A DNA stretch of 64,000 bases, from the NCBI RefSeq assembly GCF_032118995.1, contig NC_092654.1, positions 744,001 through 808,000 on the forward strand, in the 5' to 3' direction. The notes under the pieces were generated by a model. That model was not told where the DNA came from. It made no database searches and was given only the letters and a program-made list of their open reading frames with translations. Positions 1-14,400 of the stretch are shown in pieces. A program made the translations under genes and the position numbers. Every line of letters begins with the position of its first letter. Position 1 is the first letter of the stretch. This DNA is from Asterias amurensis (taxonomy: Eukaryota > Echinodermata > Asteroidea > Forcipulatida > Asteriidae).

Positions 1-2333
1 CCAACCCACCAGGCTTTTGTTCTAACAGAATCTGAAAGACTTGTTTTGTTTCGGTTCAAAAAGGACAGTCTGGGAAAAGCGATCTCTTAACTGTTGACTT
101 TTTTGTGTCAAAGAAAAAAAGTAGCATCTTCAAATAAATTATGTTTCGGGATGTTATTCAAAGTAGTCTAGGGTTATTTTTTTAAAGTAGAAGCGTGTGT
201 TGAATAGATCAATAGCCAACGATATATTTTCGCAAATTGGAATGACTTGATTTTGAAGCCCACTGACCTACATATACCGTTTTTCCCCTCCCAGTTTAGA
301 ATTGGTTGAATTGGATCATAATAGAAGAAAAACAGGATGAACATCATGTTATTTGTTTTGACATCCGACGTCATGTTTTGATATTTGCTCTGAAAGAGCA
401 AAATTAAATGACATTTTACATCAGTTCGACATCATGGACAACTTCATAGAGCTGCTTTATTATGGTAATACAGCATTTATAAGCAAACTCTTCTGTATAA
501 ACCATTCAAAGGCACCGGTGCTTCAGCACAAAAATTATCTATAAATATCTAAACTATTGCTGATTTCAACTCAACAAAAATTGCTTAATAAGCAAATTTA
601 TAATCTGTTATAAAGCGGCCTAGTCTAGATACCTTTTTAAAAGGCTCTATTTAAAAAATGAGCCCATCACAAACACTTAAATTGAATTGATGAGTTCTTC
701 TAACATTTGTTTTTTTTTTAAACACATCTGTATTCCCGTGAAGAATCCGTCTGACTGTAATGATTTTTAATTCTCAGTTCCTCATTACCAAAATTGAATT
801 TATTGATTATTTTCCACTCTGGTGCACGTTTAATTAACAAGGCGCCGGTGACGGGTGGTAAGCAATAATAATGAAATAGAATCACAGCAAATTACACTTG
901 GTAGTTATTAGAGTAATCCGTAGGATTAAAGGAATGTCAACATTGTATTAATATTCTAATAACTAGATTTAAGTTTTAACAAGTTAACATTCTTAAAGCA
1001 ACGTCTGTAATTACATTAGAGCATTGTTTCAACCAGAGGACTTCACATTTTTTGGATTTTCCTGTCATGAACAACAGATTGAAAACCTATGATATTGAAT
1101 TGTCAAAACATTTTCAAGGCTATGAACATGCATATCTGCTACTGACAAGAACATGAGTCGCAAATAAACTTCTTCGCTCTGTTTCTTCTGATCTACAGTC
1201 TTCAAATATCAAACCCTGCTTGTGGGTTCGAATCCAACCAAAGTAGTACGAATTTGTTCTCACAGGAGTCAGGAAGTACTGAGAAAGTGGTGCTTATCAC
1301 GTATCAGTGAATTTGTAAAACGCAAAAAATATGACTGCTAAATTTTTTAATCTGGCCATCATTCGCTTTCATGAATCAAGTTTGTATGCTACATGTAAGC
1401 ACACACGAAATTGGTGACCAGCCAATCACAACTCTGATGTACTCTACTTAAGATTGGTTCCCTGCAAAATTGTGTTCAGCAGATAAATTTGTTAAAAAAT
1501 GTTTACCAGTGAAAAGCTTAAAGAAACTGGGTCAGAGACTGTTTCCAATTGCACACCTTCCCTTTAAATTGACAGGAACCCCAGGTGAGAAGAGAAGTGT
1601 TATTAAGGGATTACGAGGCCTTCAGAAAGTGTTAATGCAATTCCTGTATAATAAATAATCCTGTCAGAGTACGAGAGTTGTAAATAATCACAGGATTGTG
1701 TGTTTATTTACTTTGTGAAGGCATGGGTTCTTCATGGCAAATGGCTGATGTAGCATACATGTTTGGACACAGAAATTGCCCAACACACATCGGTGCAGGC
1801 CTTGAATTTGTTTCTTGAAGGGACACAGCAATTTACCGCTAGTAAGGGGCACTTCTATGGGGAAATGTTAACTTCTATAGGGTTAAAAACCACACAATGA
1901 ACTTAAAGCCCACAACATGAGCCCCCCAACATCACACAAAGTTCAGTCAGATAATCAATTTAACTGTGAAAGATTTCAGTCAGTATTTACTCTGCAATTG
2001 CCGGCCATAAAGAGAGTCAATTAACTTGGCTATTCCAATGTGTTGACCCATCAACCCCTTTTACCACAACTTATGTTTACAATGTGCAATAAAATACTAA
2101 ACACAAATGCTATCCAATAATCTTTAATGATCTGTAACTTTCAATGCATTTTTAAGGGCATACATGTAGGAGGGCACAACCGCTTTGATGTATGCATGGT
2201 TGGTGTTCTGAAAAACTGTGAATATCTTTGCTTTCAAGAGATTTCACAAACTTATAGTGAGTGTCCTGACACATATCCATTGGTGATAAGAAAACAACAA
2301 CTCTAGATGATGGAAGTTGTAAGCTAATCTTAC
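1..2333 (-). other. Trio/Kalirin intron 3 (partial)
   Basis: No further Trio exon was found on the minus strand. The stretch is AT-rich. It holds a tRNA-like B box (GGGTTCGAATCC, near 1225) from a decayed SINE, and a GGCCTTGAA..GGGCAC-type repeat fragment near 1795-1890. Confidence 0.6.
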
Positions 2334-2448
2334 CTTGGTATAGTGCTGAGATAGTATACCACTCTGCGTAAGTCCTCTGGTTTGACCTTGTCCAGGTTGG
2401 GTCTGGATGGGAAGGTCAGGATGGGACCTCCTCTCTTGTCTCTCCCTC
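2334..2448 (-). CDS. TRIO: Trio/Kalirin exon 3, SEC14 domain
   Basis: 115 nt between ATCTGTGCAG and CCAAG|GTAAGA. It enters in phase 1 and leaves in phase 2. It encodes GGRDKRGGPILTFPSRPNLD and continues KVKPEDLRRVVYYLSTIP, the signature opening of the Trio/Kalirin lipid-binding domain. The exon after this one should carry the conserved RGFTVI.DMRG block and is beyond the left edge. Confidence 0.93.
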
Positions 2449-5400
2449 CTGCACAGATAAAAACACTTTTTTTTTTAATTCAAGTCAATAGTCAATATAG
2501 ACAGCGGGGAAAACAAAGACACAGCAGCATCAAAAATTAAAATGGGTATATTGGATCCCCCTCCTACCCAACCCAACCAGATGTCTTTGATCCCCCTCCA
2601 ATCAAAATGGGTATCTGCGATCCCAGTGATTCCTAACAAAGCAGGTCTTTGATCACTGTCACACCAAAATGGGTAATTTGGGTATATTTCCAATGCAGAT
2701 GGGTATCTTTCATCCCCTTCCTACCAAAATGGTTGATCCTTGTCTCCCTAAACAGAGAAGAGAAACAGAAAAACTTCCCCTTCCCCCCCCCCTTCCCACA
2801 ACTTGGATGCTCATTGTCCCTCCACCCTAATGTGTTATCTCTCTATCCATATTGGTGCCCATTGTCTTCCCTTTTAATGGGTTTTCTTTTACCCCCTAAC
2901 CACCCAAATGGGGACTGTTTTTGTCTATCCTCAGCCCTATAACATCTCATCTTCCCCAAATGACATGTAATAAGGCCTCTCCAATCCACGTACCTGAGCA
3001 ATAGGCAATCTTTTCCTTCAGAATGGGTAAAACATCAGAAGCCCTCAGCCCATCACAGTGGAAGGCACCTGTTGAAATTAATGAAAAATACATTTTTATT
3101 ATTATACGACTCCCAAATGCTACCTCAAGCTGAATACGTGAGGGAAAATAACACTATTGTAAAAACATGCTCAGTAGGTAGTGGTTGCTCACACCAAAGA
3201 CAGCTCTGTCGCTTGAGACCTGCGCATACATTGGTCTGCTTAAGCAGCAAAAATTGCCTAACATATTTCTGCTTAATTCACTAATTATTTAACCATTTCA
3301 CAGTAAGTATGTTTAAAATATTTAAACGTTGGTACCTACATTTGTTGCACTGGTAACTCATTCCAGATACAAATTATCCCAGAAAAATACACGCGTCGTC
3401 TTCCACCACTCTCATCAACGAAGTATGAAAATAAACATCCCATATAACCAGGCTGTCCAAGAAAATGCTGACAAATTACACATCACACTAGAATCACTAA
3501 GTCAACCAGTGCCATTCGAGAGCAAAGAAAACGCATGGTGCACATGACAAGTCAGAAGCAATTCCATTCTCGCCTTGTGATGTTAACGACTCTTATGCCA
3601 CTGATACGGCAAGATACTCTAACGTTGTGAAATCTAATGTGTATATTTACAACAAACCCAAACAATAACACGTGCTCCTTTACAAGTTCTCCTGGTACTA
3701 CAAATCTTACACTACCCACTTTAGCTTTCTCCCCAAGCCACATCTGGGGAAACAAGGTTGTCACTTAACAGCTCCGAAGCCTCTCTCTCTCACTTTGCAC
3801 TGGGGTGCTTTAATTGGCTCTGTCCACCCAATAAATTATTAGTGTAGACAAACAACATCCTGAGCTTTCAAACCTATCCTTTAAGATTTTCACTCCTGTT
3901 CTCCCAGATGTCTCATTACCCTTTGATTACCCATAATGCAGGGGTTGATACTTTTGCAGAGTGGTGACCTGCCATGGGACCAGAAAGAAAGCCCCGATTT
4001 GGGATTTATAATTGTACCACAAGATGATTGATTTAAGTAGCTGTGAAACAGCCTGGAATTCCAAAGGTTTAAGTGTCCGCACCATTTTTCATTCGAACAT
4101 CGCACTTCTTTGCTAACAGCACCCAATAATGAGAAGTTTCATACCACCGGAGTTTAAACACTGAGATTAAAATTCTAATGTAAGAAAAGACGATGCTTCT
4201 TCATGCTTAACGAGACACCTTGAAGATGCAGGGGAGATGCACATCAGTTATGGTGAGACAATTATTTTCTATGCATGAATCTTGCATCAAAACCTGCTTA
4301 AACTAGACCCATCTAAATTGTCTTTCTTAGTAACACATAACTAATTGAGATAAACTAAATGCTTTTGGAAACATGTCTAGTTTCTTGAAACTCAAGGCTA
4401 AGACAGCAACAAACAGCAACCAATGATGTAAAAACACCTTTAAGTTCTCTCCAAGGCTTGGTTTTGCCATCATACTATGTCTTCAGAGCAACTTGTCTGA
4501 GTTAATTTGAACACATCACTGGAGACACATTACAGTAAGTTGATGGATTGTCATGAGACATCCCTGTTAATATATTTTCAGTGCAGTAACTACATGTTAT
4601 AGTCTTCATAAAAACCTTGCAAATGTCCTTGAAGTTATACTTACAATACACAGGTACTGCAGTAAGACTACCAGCATAATAACTCATTTTAACTCCAAAA
4701 ACAGTTTTCATTGAAGCATCAACAATAAATTGGTTATTACATTTTCTATATTTAAATACCCACAGGTCTTCTGAAGAAAACAGAACTGACAGGAACTTAT
4801 GGTGCAAATTAGTGAAGTAAACATTTATTGTGATATAAATTGTAATTTTTGGGTGTATCAAGGGCAATACTTTGTGAATATTTTATGTTAGCAAATTAAT
4901 AACTCACAATTTACATGGTGAAATATTGTTGCCTAAAATGCTAGTTTTGTAGAAACAAGTAAAATAATATAGTTCTGTCTGAACAGCCCAAAAACATAGG
5001 TTCCTACAGTATGCTTGAAAATGTATCACTTCAAGGAAGATAGAGTGTTAATAACAGGTTCTTCTCGAGATTGTTAAAAAATTTGAGCAGAACCCTAACT
5101 GTACATAATTAAACATTTAATACCAATACATAGAACAAGCTTAGCGTCCCTGGCATTTTTTTTATTCTTGGTTTGTCAAAGTGGAACTAAAATATATAAC
5201 ATATCTTAATCGATTTGCCTCACTGTGCCACTGCTAAGTTGCTGCTTATTTAACGTGAGTGGTGATATTGATACCAAAAGAGACTTCCCATCTGGACCAT
5301 TCATCTTCACATTTTTCAAGGAAAAAAAACAGCTTGGTAATACATTAAATACTTCATCTATTTTTAGTTGTTTATGTATATTTTTAGAAACAAATATTCT

Positions 5401-8400
5401 GCAAAGAAGTGTATGTGTGTACTTTTGTGAACTCACAATGCAAAACTTTCACACCGGCCTTAGTTTTGCCAAAGTGTTCAACCAAATACTATCACCAACA
5501 TGGCCTGACAGCTTTCCATGTTCACTACGCATCCGATCAAGAATTTGCCAGGCATTAATTTTTCATAAATCATTCTGATCCGGCTGGTGTGTGTCTCTTT
5601 TCTGGCCAGTAATGACATTATGCAAGCATGGATTGCCAAAGTCAAGGACCAAACCCTGGGTAGTGTGATGACATCTGATACCATTAGAGAGTGACTGTGT
5701 ACAAGAACATTGTATGGTACACTGTACACCACCAATCAGGGACAGCCCTTCAGGATGACTGGTGTCCTCATAAGGTAACTCACTACCCCTAGCTGTCCCC
5801 TTGGGACCAGTGATTCATGCTTGGGGTAGAAGTAAATAAACAGGGAGTGTGGATCACTATAGGATGCTACTCATGACCTGGTTCCTCCAGCCATTATAAC
5901 AAGCAAAGACATCTATTCTACCACCAATATGTGTAAATTTGCTTACATTTCCTACATCTCTATTGTAAAAAAAAAACAGCGGTAATGCATTTTCTGAATA
6001 GCGGAAATGTTCGATGTAACTGTTGTAATAAAATTGTCCACTTGGCTGGCACCCTTGGAGATCAACTATACAGTATTGCTCACTGTATAAGAACGGATCG
6101 TCAGATGTAAGCTATACTGCTTACACGGCAAGAATGAAAGCTCTTTACTTTCTGGAGACAAACAAATATATTCAACTTCCTGCATGGTCAATGGTCAAAC
6201 CCAGATTGATAAAAAATCTTCAGTTTGTACACAAGACACAGACGCCTAGTTCTAGGGCAAGGCCAATGACACTAAAAGGTATTTCTAACATCAACACAAC
6301 ATGTCCCCTGTAGTACACTACATCCATAAACAGCCTGAGGTTTAAGACAGCATGCCCCAGCCCTACATCACAGCTCCACTGGATTATGTGCAAGCTACGC
6401 ATGACTTACATTTCTCACTTAATGAGAATGGCAATGATTTCCATGCCTGTAGACAACTGATCATATCTTCTAGTCAGTGTCGTAATATTATTAACATAAA
6501 ATACTGACGATTGAATAGCTTGAATTAATGATCTTTCCATTTTACAGTCCTTAATGGCTACAGTACAAGAGAATTAGAGCAAGCCTGGAGACTGAAAACT
6601 TCTTGTTTTAAAAAAACACCAAAACATATCGCGGCCATAAATGGCCAGAGCGTTTGACCCTTATGTTTCATTTGGCCGTTCTATGTTACCTCTACGATTT
6701 GGAAGCTCATTATGGCAAAAGAAGTCATCGCACAAATCACTTTCCAATTTTTATTTGATTTTCTCTTTACTTGATTCTTTCTTTATAATGTATAACTTCT
6801 TCATTCTCTTCTCTGACATTAAAATCAGACAACTATTTAACCAAATCTGTGAAATCAGCCATGCCTTTGGTTTGGTGATGAAATGAATGCTCTAAACAGA
6901 CACCCCTTTATTCTGAAAACCCTATAAAAAAAATTATTTTGAAAACCCTTGTGATTTACATGTACACAATAGGGTTAGAGTTTTTGTTAGTGTTAAGGTA
7001 AGCGGTAAGGTTAGGGTTAGGAATAGGGGTAGGGTTAGGATTATGAAAATAAACTTGGAGTTTCAGAACAAATGGGTGTCAAAACATACATGTAGAGGTG
7101 TAACCAGAATTAGTAAACAAATAACATACATGTAGTCTGCTGGCAAAAGGGAACACTGGTGGTCACCCAAACTGATGGAAAGTACAATTTCGCCATACAT
7201 GTTTTTGTTGGATTATAACAAAGTATCTTATGAGAGTTCATGTTCTGACATATCCAGGTACATGTAGGGGATGAATAAAATGGTGTACTGCATGTTTGTA
7301 CATCTACCATGCAATTCAATGAACCAGTACCATGTTTGTGCAATAACTTAATACTGTGTTGTTGACTACACTTATCAGATTTGAAAGATCTAAAATCCAA
7401 TTTTGGTTTGATACTGTATATTTTACAGGTAACTGCACTATATATTAGACAGTATGGCACTAGTTCATTGTACTGAAAATCTCCATGTGATGTACAACCA
7501 TGCAGATGTATGTACCAAACCTGAGCGCTTTAAGTACATTACTTACCCCCAAAATCCAATTGTCAATGTGTACATATGTTTTTTTTTACATCCTAAAAAT
7601 ATATGTTTGGTCAGGGTTGAACTTGAAGCACTTTCAGTTCAAAGGACAGAGTCATAATGGTTTTTTAAAAAAGGATCTTGCTAAAGGACACAAATGTGAC
7701 AACTGGGACATACATTGTAAACCCATACTCTGGTGATCAGAAACACCAGAGCTTGAAGTCCAGTGTGTTTGACCGTTTGGCCACGACACAACACTAAGGC
7801 ATGAACAAGAAAATAAGCCCCGATTTTCTTCACATAGAAGTTGCACAGATCGTTCACTGCCATCTGCGCAAAATTATTTTTTGTATTCTTCCGTTGAGCT
7901 GTGATTCTGTGAACACTTTTTTACTGTAAGAAGTCCAGCTTTCGGAGCGCATTTGGTAAACATGTGGTGTCATAAGTCACTTGGTTTCTAGAGTACATAC
8001 AAAAAATGTTCCCCAGACCCTATAAATTACAATTCAAATACACTTGTGATTCAGCACGCTTTAAAACCTCCAAAGATTCTGCATCATTGTACAATATTGG
8101 CATTCGCTTGGAGTAGCAGCATCCCACAATGCCTATTTGTTGCGATTATAACTCCTTGTGGATGCTGTCGATAAACTGAACTGGATCTTCATTTCCTCAA
8201 TGTCTCCCCACCTGCCTACCTTGTATGAGCATGTTGGTTTCTCGGTCATGTCACTATTTTCACTCTATGTCAAGTCACTGACCATCTTTTTCTCTCTCCA
8301 AAGGGAGCCTGTGGAGACTTTCTCACTCACACATTCACAACAAATTGTTGGCATTAAAATATCAAAAACCAATTTCATAAAATTATCTGTGTATGAAGAG

Positions 8401-11400
8401 GTCTTTGGCACATCAGCAGGCCTCGAAATAATCCACGGCACCAACAGCAATTACTGAGGTGCCCTTGCTTTTGCTGTGGTGCCCTTTGCAAAGTTTCAAT
8501 AAAAATTTACATTTTTCCCCCTAGAAGTACCCCTCAAAAGCGGAAAATTTTATTTGGCAAAAACAAAGTTCAAGGCCGGCATTAGGAAACATTTCCCACA
8601 GTTTTCATGTTCAGAAAGAGATTTCTCTCATCAACTTGATACCACTATGTACCACATGCACATGCACCTTAACCACAAATGTCGTAGGCTGTACTTTCCC
8701 TTTAATACTGGCTACTATCTCAACTCTTGGAAACATTCGTTGGTGATGAGTGATCTATTAAGAAGGTAGGCACTGCTGCATCTCCCTGATTAGAAACCGT
8801 ATCATCGCAGGGCATTGACCTCTTGCCATTCCTATTAGCAGATGAGTAACTAGACAGCTAGTAGCCTACCACCAGACCACACTTAAAGCATAGCAATGAA
8901 CGATAGATAGAGACAGTATTCTCATGGTGTTCCTAACCAAGTATGTAGTTCTTACATTGGCCAAAATGCTAATTAAAATGACAGTGAGTAGTCAAGATAC
9001 TATTGAGTGGTTGAGTATCCAACTGACTAGAATGTATGTTAAAAGTCTTACTCATCCAAATTCTCCCAGCGAACCCAACCATCCAGAAGAAATTAAATAT
9101 TCTGTAAAGTCGGCATCAAATATCGTATTATTTCATTTCAGAGGCGCATTCATATCTGGGTCAAATACCCAGAGGGATTACCGATTGCATGAGCCATTTG
9201 TCGTCTGTCTCTGGCGAAATATACCAAGTGAGAGAAGGCACAACAGAAAGGACAGACAGGGGGAGGGAAAGCCTCTCTGGTTGGTCAATATTATTGTTAT
9301 GACATCATCGGCAGATCGCTTCCCTCGCTGGCTAGCATGATATGGATTGTGTGATGTAGGTCGTTTCCATTGACAGTGTTATATTGTGGATGGGAGTTCA
9401 GAGCACTCTGTAGTATTACACTTGGATGATGACTGTTGTACTGAATGGGAATCATGATTATCTGATTTAGGTGATTTAGAGACAAGAGCAGGGTTCCAAA
9501 TACCCACTGTCTACCACTGGACGACTGGACGACTTAACTATTCTGGGCCACTGGACCAATGGCTTGCTTGACCACTGGACCATTGGACTGGTGGAGGTAT
9601 GGCGAAGTCCAAAAATCTTTAGCACTGGGCCAGTAAGCTCGTATTTGAACAATGCAATTTAGTGTTTTTCAACACATTTTTGTTAAAATTTAATAGTGCA
9701 TCTAATCAATTTTTGTTTTTTTCTCTCTTAATGTTCAGCAAATATAACAAGACATTTTTTTTTTTTGAGTCTTGGTAAGACACACATATTATAAATTAGT
9801 ACACTGCTATACAAATATACACAGCATTTGTTGAAAAAAAAGAAAAATAAGATTGCTTGTTAGAAACTGTTCAGAAAACAAATACACACAGGAACATAAT
9901 TGGCAATTTCAAACTGACTGGATCCTGGGGAAAACAACAACAGCTAAACCAATTACTGTTGCTGAGAGCTCTGTTTTTCCCGGCATTAACAAATCAGGCT
10001 GAAGATTACTAAAATAGTTCAGTACTGCCATCAGCCGTTATCATTTCCCCTCCATTATGGATGAATACCGAACATGAAGAAGCTTAGGGCATATTCACTG
10101 ACGCTACACTACTGGTTATAAACAGGTATTATCATAACAAGATAAGCGCGGCAAATCCGCCAAAACTTGCTCTTTATGAAGGGTGCTCGGGAGGAGAAAT
10201 AATCAGTATGCGTTGTCCTTCGTAGCCTTTAGGGGAAACGACAGGGTGGGATGCTCTGTTTTTAGGATTAGTGGGAGTGTATGGGCTTTTAAAACATGAA
10301 GAGTTTTATGATAAATTGGTGTAGGTGCAAGCTGGAATACCCAGTGGGATTTGAGTTGTTTGATTCAGAGAATAGACTTCTGCTCTATAGCTAATTGAGA
10401 TCAATGACTTGTGGTTTGCACTTTACATTGATATTTTAATCTCATACGCCAACAACTACTTTGCATTTATTATGTATCTGTTTATTACAATCATGCATCC
10501 TCGTTTACAAAAACTTTGACCTCAAAAAAATGTGGTAAATTCCTGGCAATCAATATACCTATTGTTGCTCAAATAATAATAATATGGACGCTTGAATTTA
10601 AGTGTCCTGGCAAAGCAGTCAAGCACACTGGACTCAAGCTCTGGTGTTACTGATCAGCAGAGTGTGGGTTCGAGTCCAGGTCTTGACACTTGCACCCTTT
10701 TATAGTACAAACCATTACTGTACACAGACAACTGCACAAAACGTAAACTTAATTTTGAGTTTCTCTTCCATAGAGCACTGTACACTTTCTGCCTGCCAGA
10801 AGGCCAAACTTAAAGACTCTTCTACAATAAAAACACAAGATGTTACTCAATACTTGGTCAAGATTTTTCTTCAAATTGTCCTTCAGTTCGGGTAAGTGTG
10901 TGTATGCACAAAGCATTATACTGAGCTACGGCCATACCTCAACCTGTGAACAGCCCTTTTTTAAAGGTTACACATAATCATAATGCCCAGACAAGTAAAC
11001 AAACAAGTGGGATCCTCAGTTCTTATTATTACAACTTCAGATGAAGAAGGGGGCCACAGTTTCACACAATACGCACCCAGAGGCTGTGCTTTACCCAGTG
11101 TAAATCTGCCACGAAGAAACGCAAAATCTATTCTTCCATGATTTTCAGACCAATTTGATTTTTTCAAAGGCTTAGTTGTACCGCAACAAGCCCCCCTACG
11201 GGTTCTACTTTTTTATTGAGCAAAAAAACTCCACGGGTATTCGGTTGTACTTTCTTCGCAGGGGTGTGGGTCTTGAGTTGTCATTGTCCAAACTATTGTC
11301 GCCAGTTTGTGGATATAGAATGTCTTTGTTGAGATTTAACACATGTTTGTATTTTACAATACAACCAACAGGTACTTCAATTTTTTTGAGAGTGGGACTG

Positions 11401-14400
11401 AAACTGAAATGAAGTTGTCTCAACAAACATTCACTGTGTCATAATATGTTCACACAGGCTCCTATGAAAATCTAGTTAATTTGGACCCCTGCAGAACATG
11501 TACTGTACTGTATAGCTTCACTAGTTTTACACTTAATGTTTTGCTATGGGTGTCAGCAATACAGGCCTGGTATTTCACAGAGACTCTGTCAACCCTGGCT
11601 CACTGCCCTGGTCGTACAATTTCTTCATAAAAGAGGTGTCCTTAACCAAGAAGAAACACGTTCCCTTGCGCTTTCAAAAACGAAGCATCAATCATATCAT
11701 GGGACTGAAACAAAATACACACTGTGTATTTAAATTATTTCACATTGACTTTGACTTACTTACAAGGACACTTTTAGCGACAAATTTACACCCCTTAGAA
11801 ATAATACCCACATCAACAGGAACATATACAACCCCCAAACATTGGCACTCAATAACATCTCAAAGTAAATGGTTCAAGACAGTTTTTGTGTCCTGAAATT
11901 TGGCAGGAATGTCCCGTAATTGGTTTGCCAATCCAGTGTCAAATCAACTCAGCGCTTGCCTCGTAAAGTTTTAACGTTCATCAATCAGTGCCTTCAAGGT
12001 TGTCAAGAGAGGGCGCTTTGACTGGTTCCTTATTGTCTACATGTACATGAAGTATCATTTCATCTAAGATTTTGAAAACTGCCCTATGATGCAACCAAAT
12101 GAAACTAGATAAAGTAGGGCATCACATGAATGATCCCTCCCATTATTTTTATTTTGGTATAATTGAAAAATATTGTGTGAAGTTAACTAGATCCATTGTA
12201 TTAACCCTGCCCTTGGTAACATTTTCAAGAGAGCTGACCAATCATTTGAAACCATCCAACTGCATGAGTTCTGTATGGCGGCACATTGGTACATAGAAAT
12301 ATCTGAGCATGCCTACCATTGATTTACAAGCTACTCATCAACACAAATAGCAAGTTACTGTGCATGTCCTTCCTAGCTTTGTTGCAACCTCACCACTTTC
12401 ATGGGCAAAGGGAGGTCTTCGGCAAAAACTTAAATAAAGAAAAAAACTCCTGGAAGATCTCAGGCCTGATGGATGTTATCTTTTGCCATGGAATGTTCTT
12501 ATCCAATGACAAGTCATCAACGTTCAACAGTAAGACATTGCACGCCCGCCAAGAACGTTAGGGGACAAATTTCCCTTCTACCGTGTCGTCATGGCTAGTC
12601 ATTACCAACAACGGACCCCCATTACATTAAGAATGTTCAAAATGTCCAGCCATTCAATATTAGAAAGAAAAAAAATTGACAGCATTACAATCAATCAAGG
12701 TGGACTACACTACACAATATTTTCCGTGGTAGTAAAATGTCAGAAATGCTGAGTCCTGCCGAGCGTGCATGCACACACGTGCTGGAGGGCCAGCCAAAAA
12801 CCTGTCTGTAACGTTAAAATATCACAGGGTACATTCGAATTGAAACACCAGGGTCCATGCCTGGAATTAGTGGATTCTGAAGGGTACCATCCCAAAGGGA
12901 TACAGCTCAGCCTGGGATGTACCTCAGCGTAGTCAAGAGGGACAGTGGTGACATTTGGTGTTAGGATTTAGGGAGGCAGACACCAAACTCCTTTTTTTTG
13001 TAATTGCTACAAAAAATAAGGCAATTGGGAGGGGGGAATCGGGCAACTATTATCTGAGCAAGATTTTGGTAAAAATCCACAAAAAATGTATAAGTCAAAT
13101 AAATAATTACTGTACATAATAAATGGATGGTCTGTTTTAAAGAAGTTGATTTGGTACATGTACAAGAATTCACAACTGAATGAAATTTTGGAATTTTGTA
13201 AGTGTTAGCAGCAAGCAGGATAAGGCCCTGCCTAAATTGTATCAATAACCATTATGTGGAAACAACTTAAACTTGTAACCACCAGCCAAATATTATCCTC
13301 ATCTCATGGCACTCTATAGAAAAAAAGAGCTTTACAATCACTGTACATATTTTTCATTTAAAATTCTAGTCTGGTCTTAACGTTTAAAAAATCTTCTCTC
13401 TGAAGCAAGTTAATGCTCAATTTGTGTGAACAGGCGGAAGAAACTGTAAAATAATATCCAACTTGAGTTGCAATTTACACACTGAAATTCCTTACATTGT
13501 TTGCCCAAGTATGTACTTTCTGTTTTGCAATGGGTAAATATGTATACTTGAGCTGTATGTGCATCAGCATAGCATAGTGAAAATGTACTTTTGCTATTTT
13601 CCTATGGAAATTTATTCATCACAATAAGGAAAGGTAATGTATAACAACAGAAAAACAAATGCACTGTGGTACTGCACATGTAAGCCACAACCTATTTTAA
13701 ATTGAGCTGTAATCACATCGACTTTCATACCTGTAGCTGCTTAGATATTAACAAACAACAATTGTGCTTAATTTTAAAAACGTTACCAGCCAAAGCAATG
13801 TGTCATATATACCATTTTGACTGGTTTCCTGCTCATTTTTGCTAAGCTTTTACAATTTTAAGCATCATTTACAGCTCATAAAGCTCTTTGAGGCCCTCGG
13901 AAATAAGCAAGATCTTTTGGCTGGTATAAAATGGTTCTTTTTGCTTGGCATTTGTGTTTCACAGCTCTATAAAACTAAGCCAAGTCTAGACACATTAGTT
14001 TTTATTTCAAATTTTTATTTGACCCACACACATTTTCTTTCAAAGAAAAAGTGATATTTTTAAACACTGATAAATCTGACTGGCCCCTTAATCCTGATGA
14101 TGAGAATCCAGTAAGTACCATCAGTTTATCAAACCTGTCATCTGTTATATGCTAATTAGTGGATTCAGCTGTATATACCTGGCTTGCCTGTATAAGCCAA
14201 TGGCCCTTGATCATATCATGATAATGTTTGAACTGTCTACTTCCATCTACTGGATAGTGTGGAACAGACATCAAATTAAAGAGCGGAAGCAGTTTAGTTT
14301 CACCATAATTTGACAAACTGCACATTGTTAAGTTTGTGCCCTGGTTTATTTAAAAAATATTGAATTGGTATTTTTTTAAAGCCTATTGTTGTTTACAATC

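Larger units (their letters stand above)
3069..10560. other. Trio/Kalirin intron 1, distal part
   Basis: Non-coding as far as can be seen: short ORFs lack conserved motifs and paired splice sites. Contents recognised are a telomere-like TTAGGG patch near 6970-7040, a minus-strand SINE at about 7665-7790, a dispersed GGCCTYGAA..GTGCCCTT repeat at about 8415-8535, and many ACATGTAG-type words. Confidence 0.55.

Noticed and set aside
1220-1240. Isolated B-box-like GGGTTCGAATCC
   Set aside because: No matching A box upstream at tRNA distance. Best read as a SINE remnant.
1470-1658. Basic 62-codon plus-strand ORF
   Set aside because: Lys/Leu-rich, but without a domain, a good start context or flanking gene signals.
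4502-4867. 121-codon minus-strand ORF
   Set aside because: Cys/Tyr-rich translation of AT-rich DNA with no motif or splice context.
10602-10895. 97-codon plus-strand ORF
   Set aside because: It begins inside a tRNA-derived SINE and is a by-product of the repeat.
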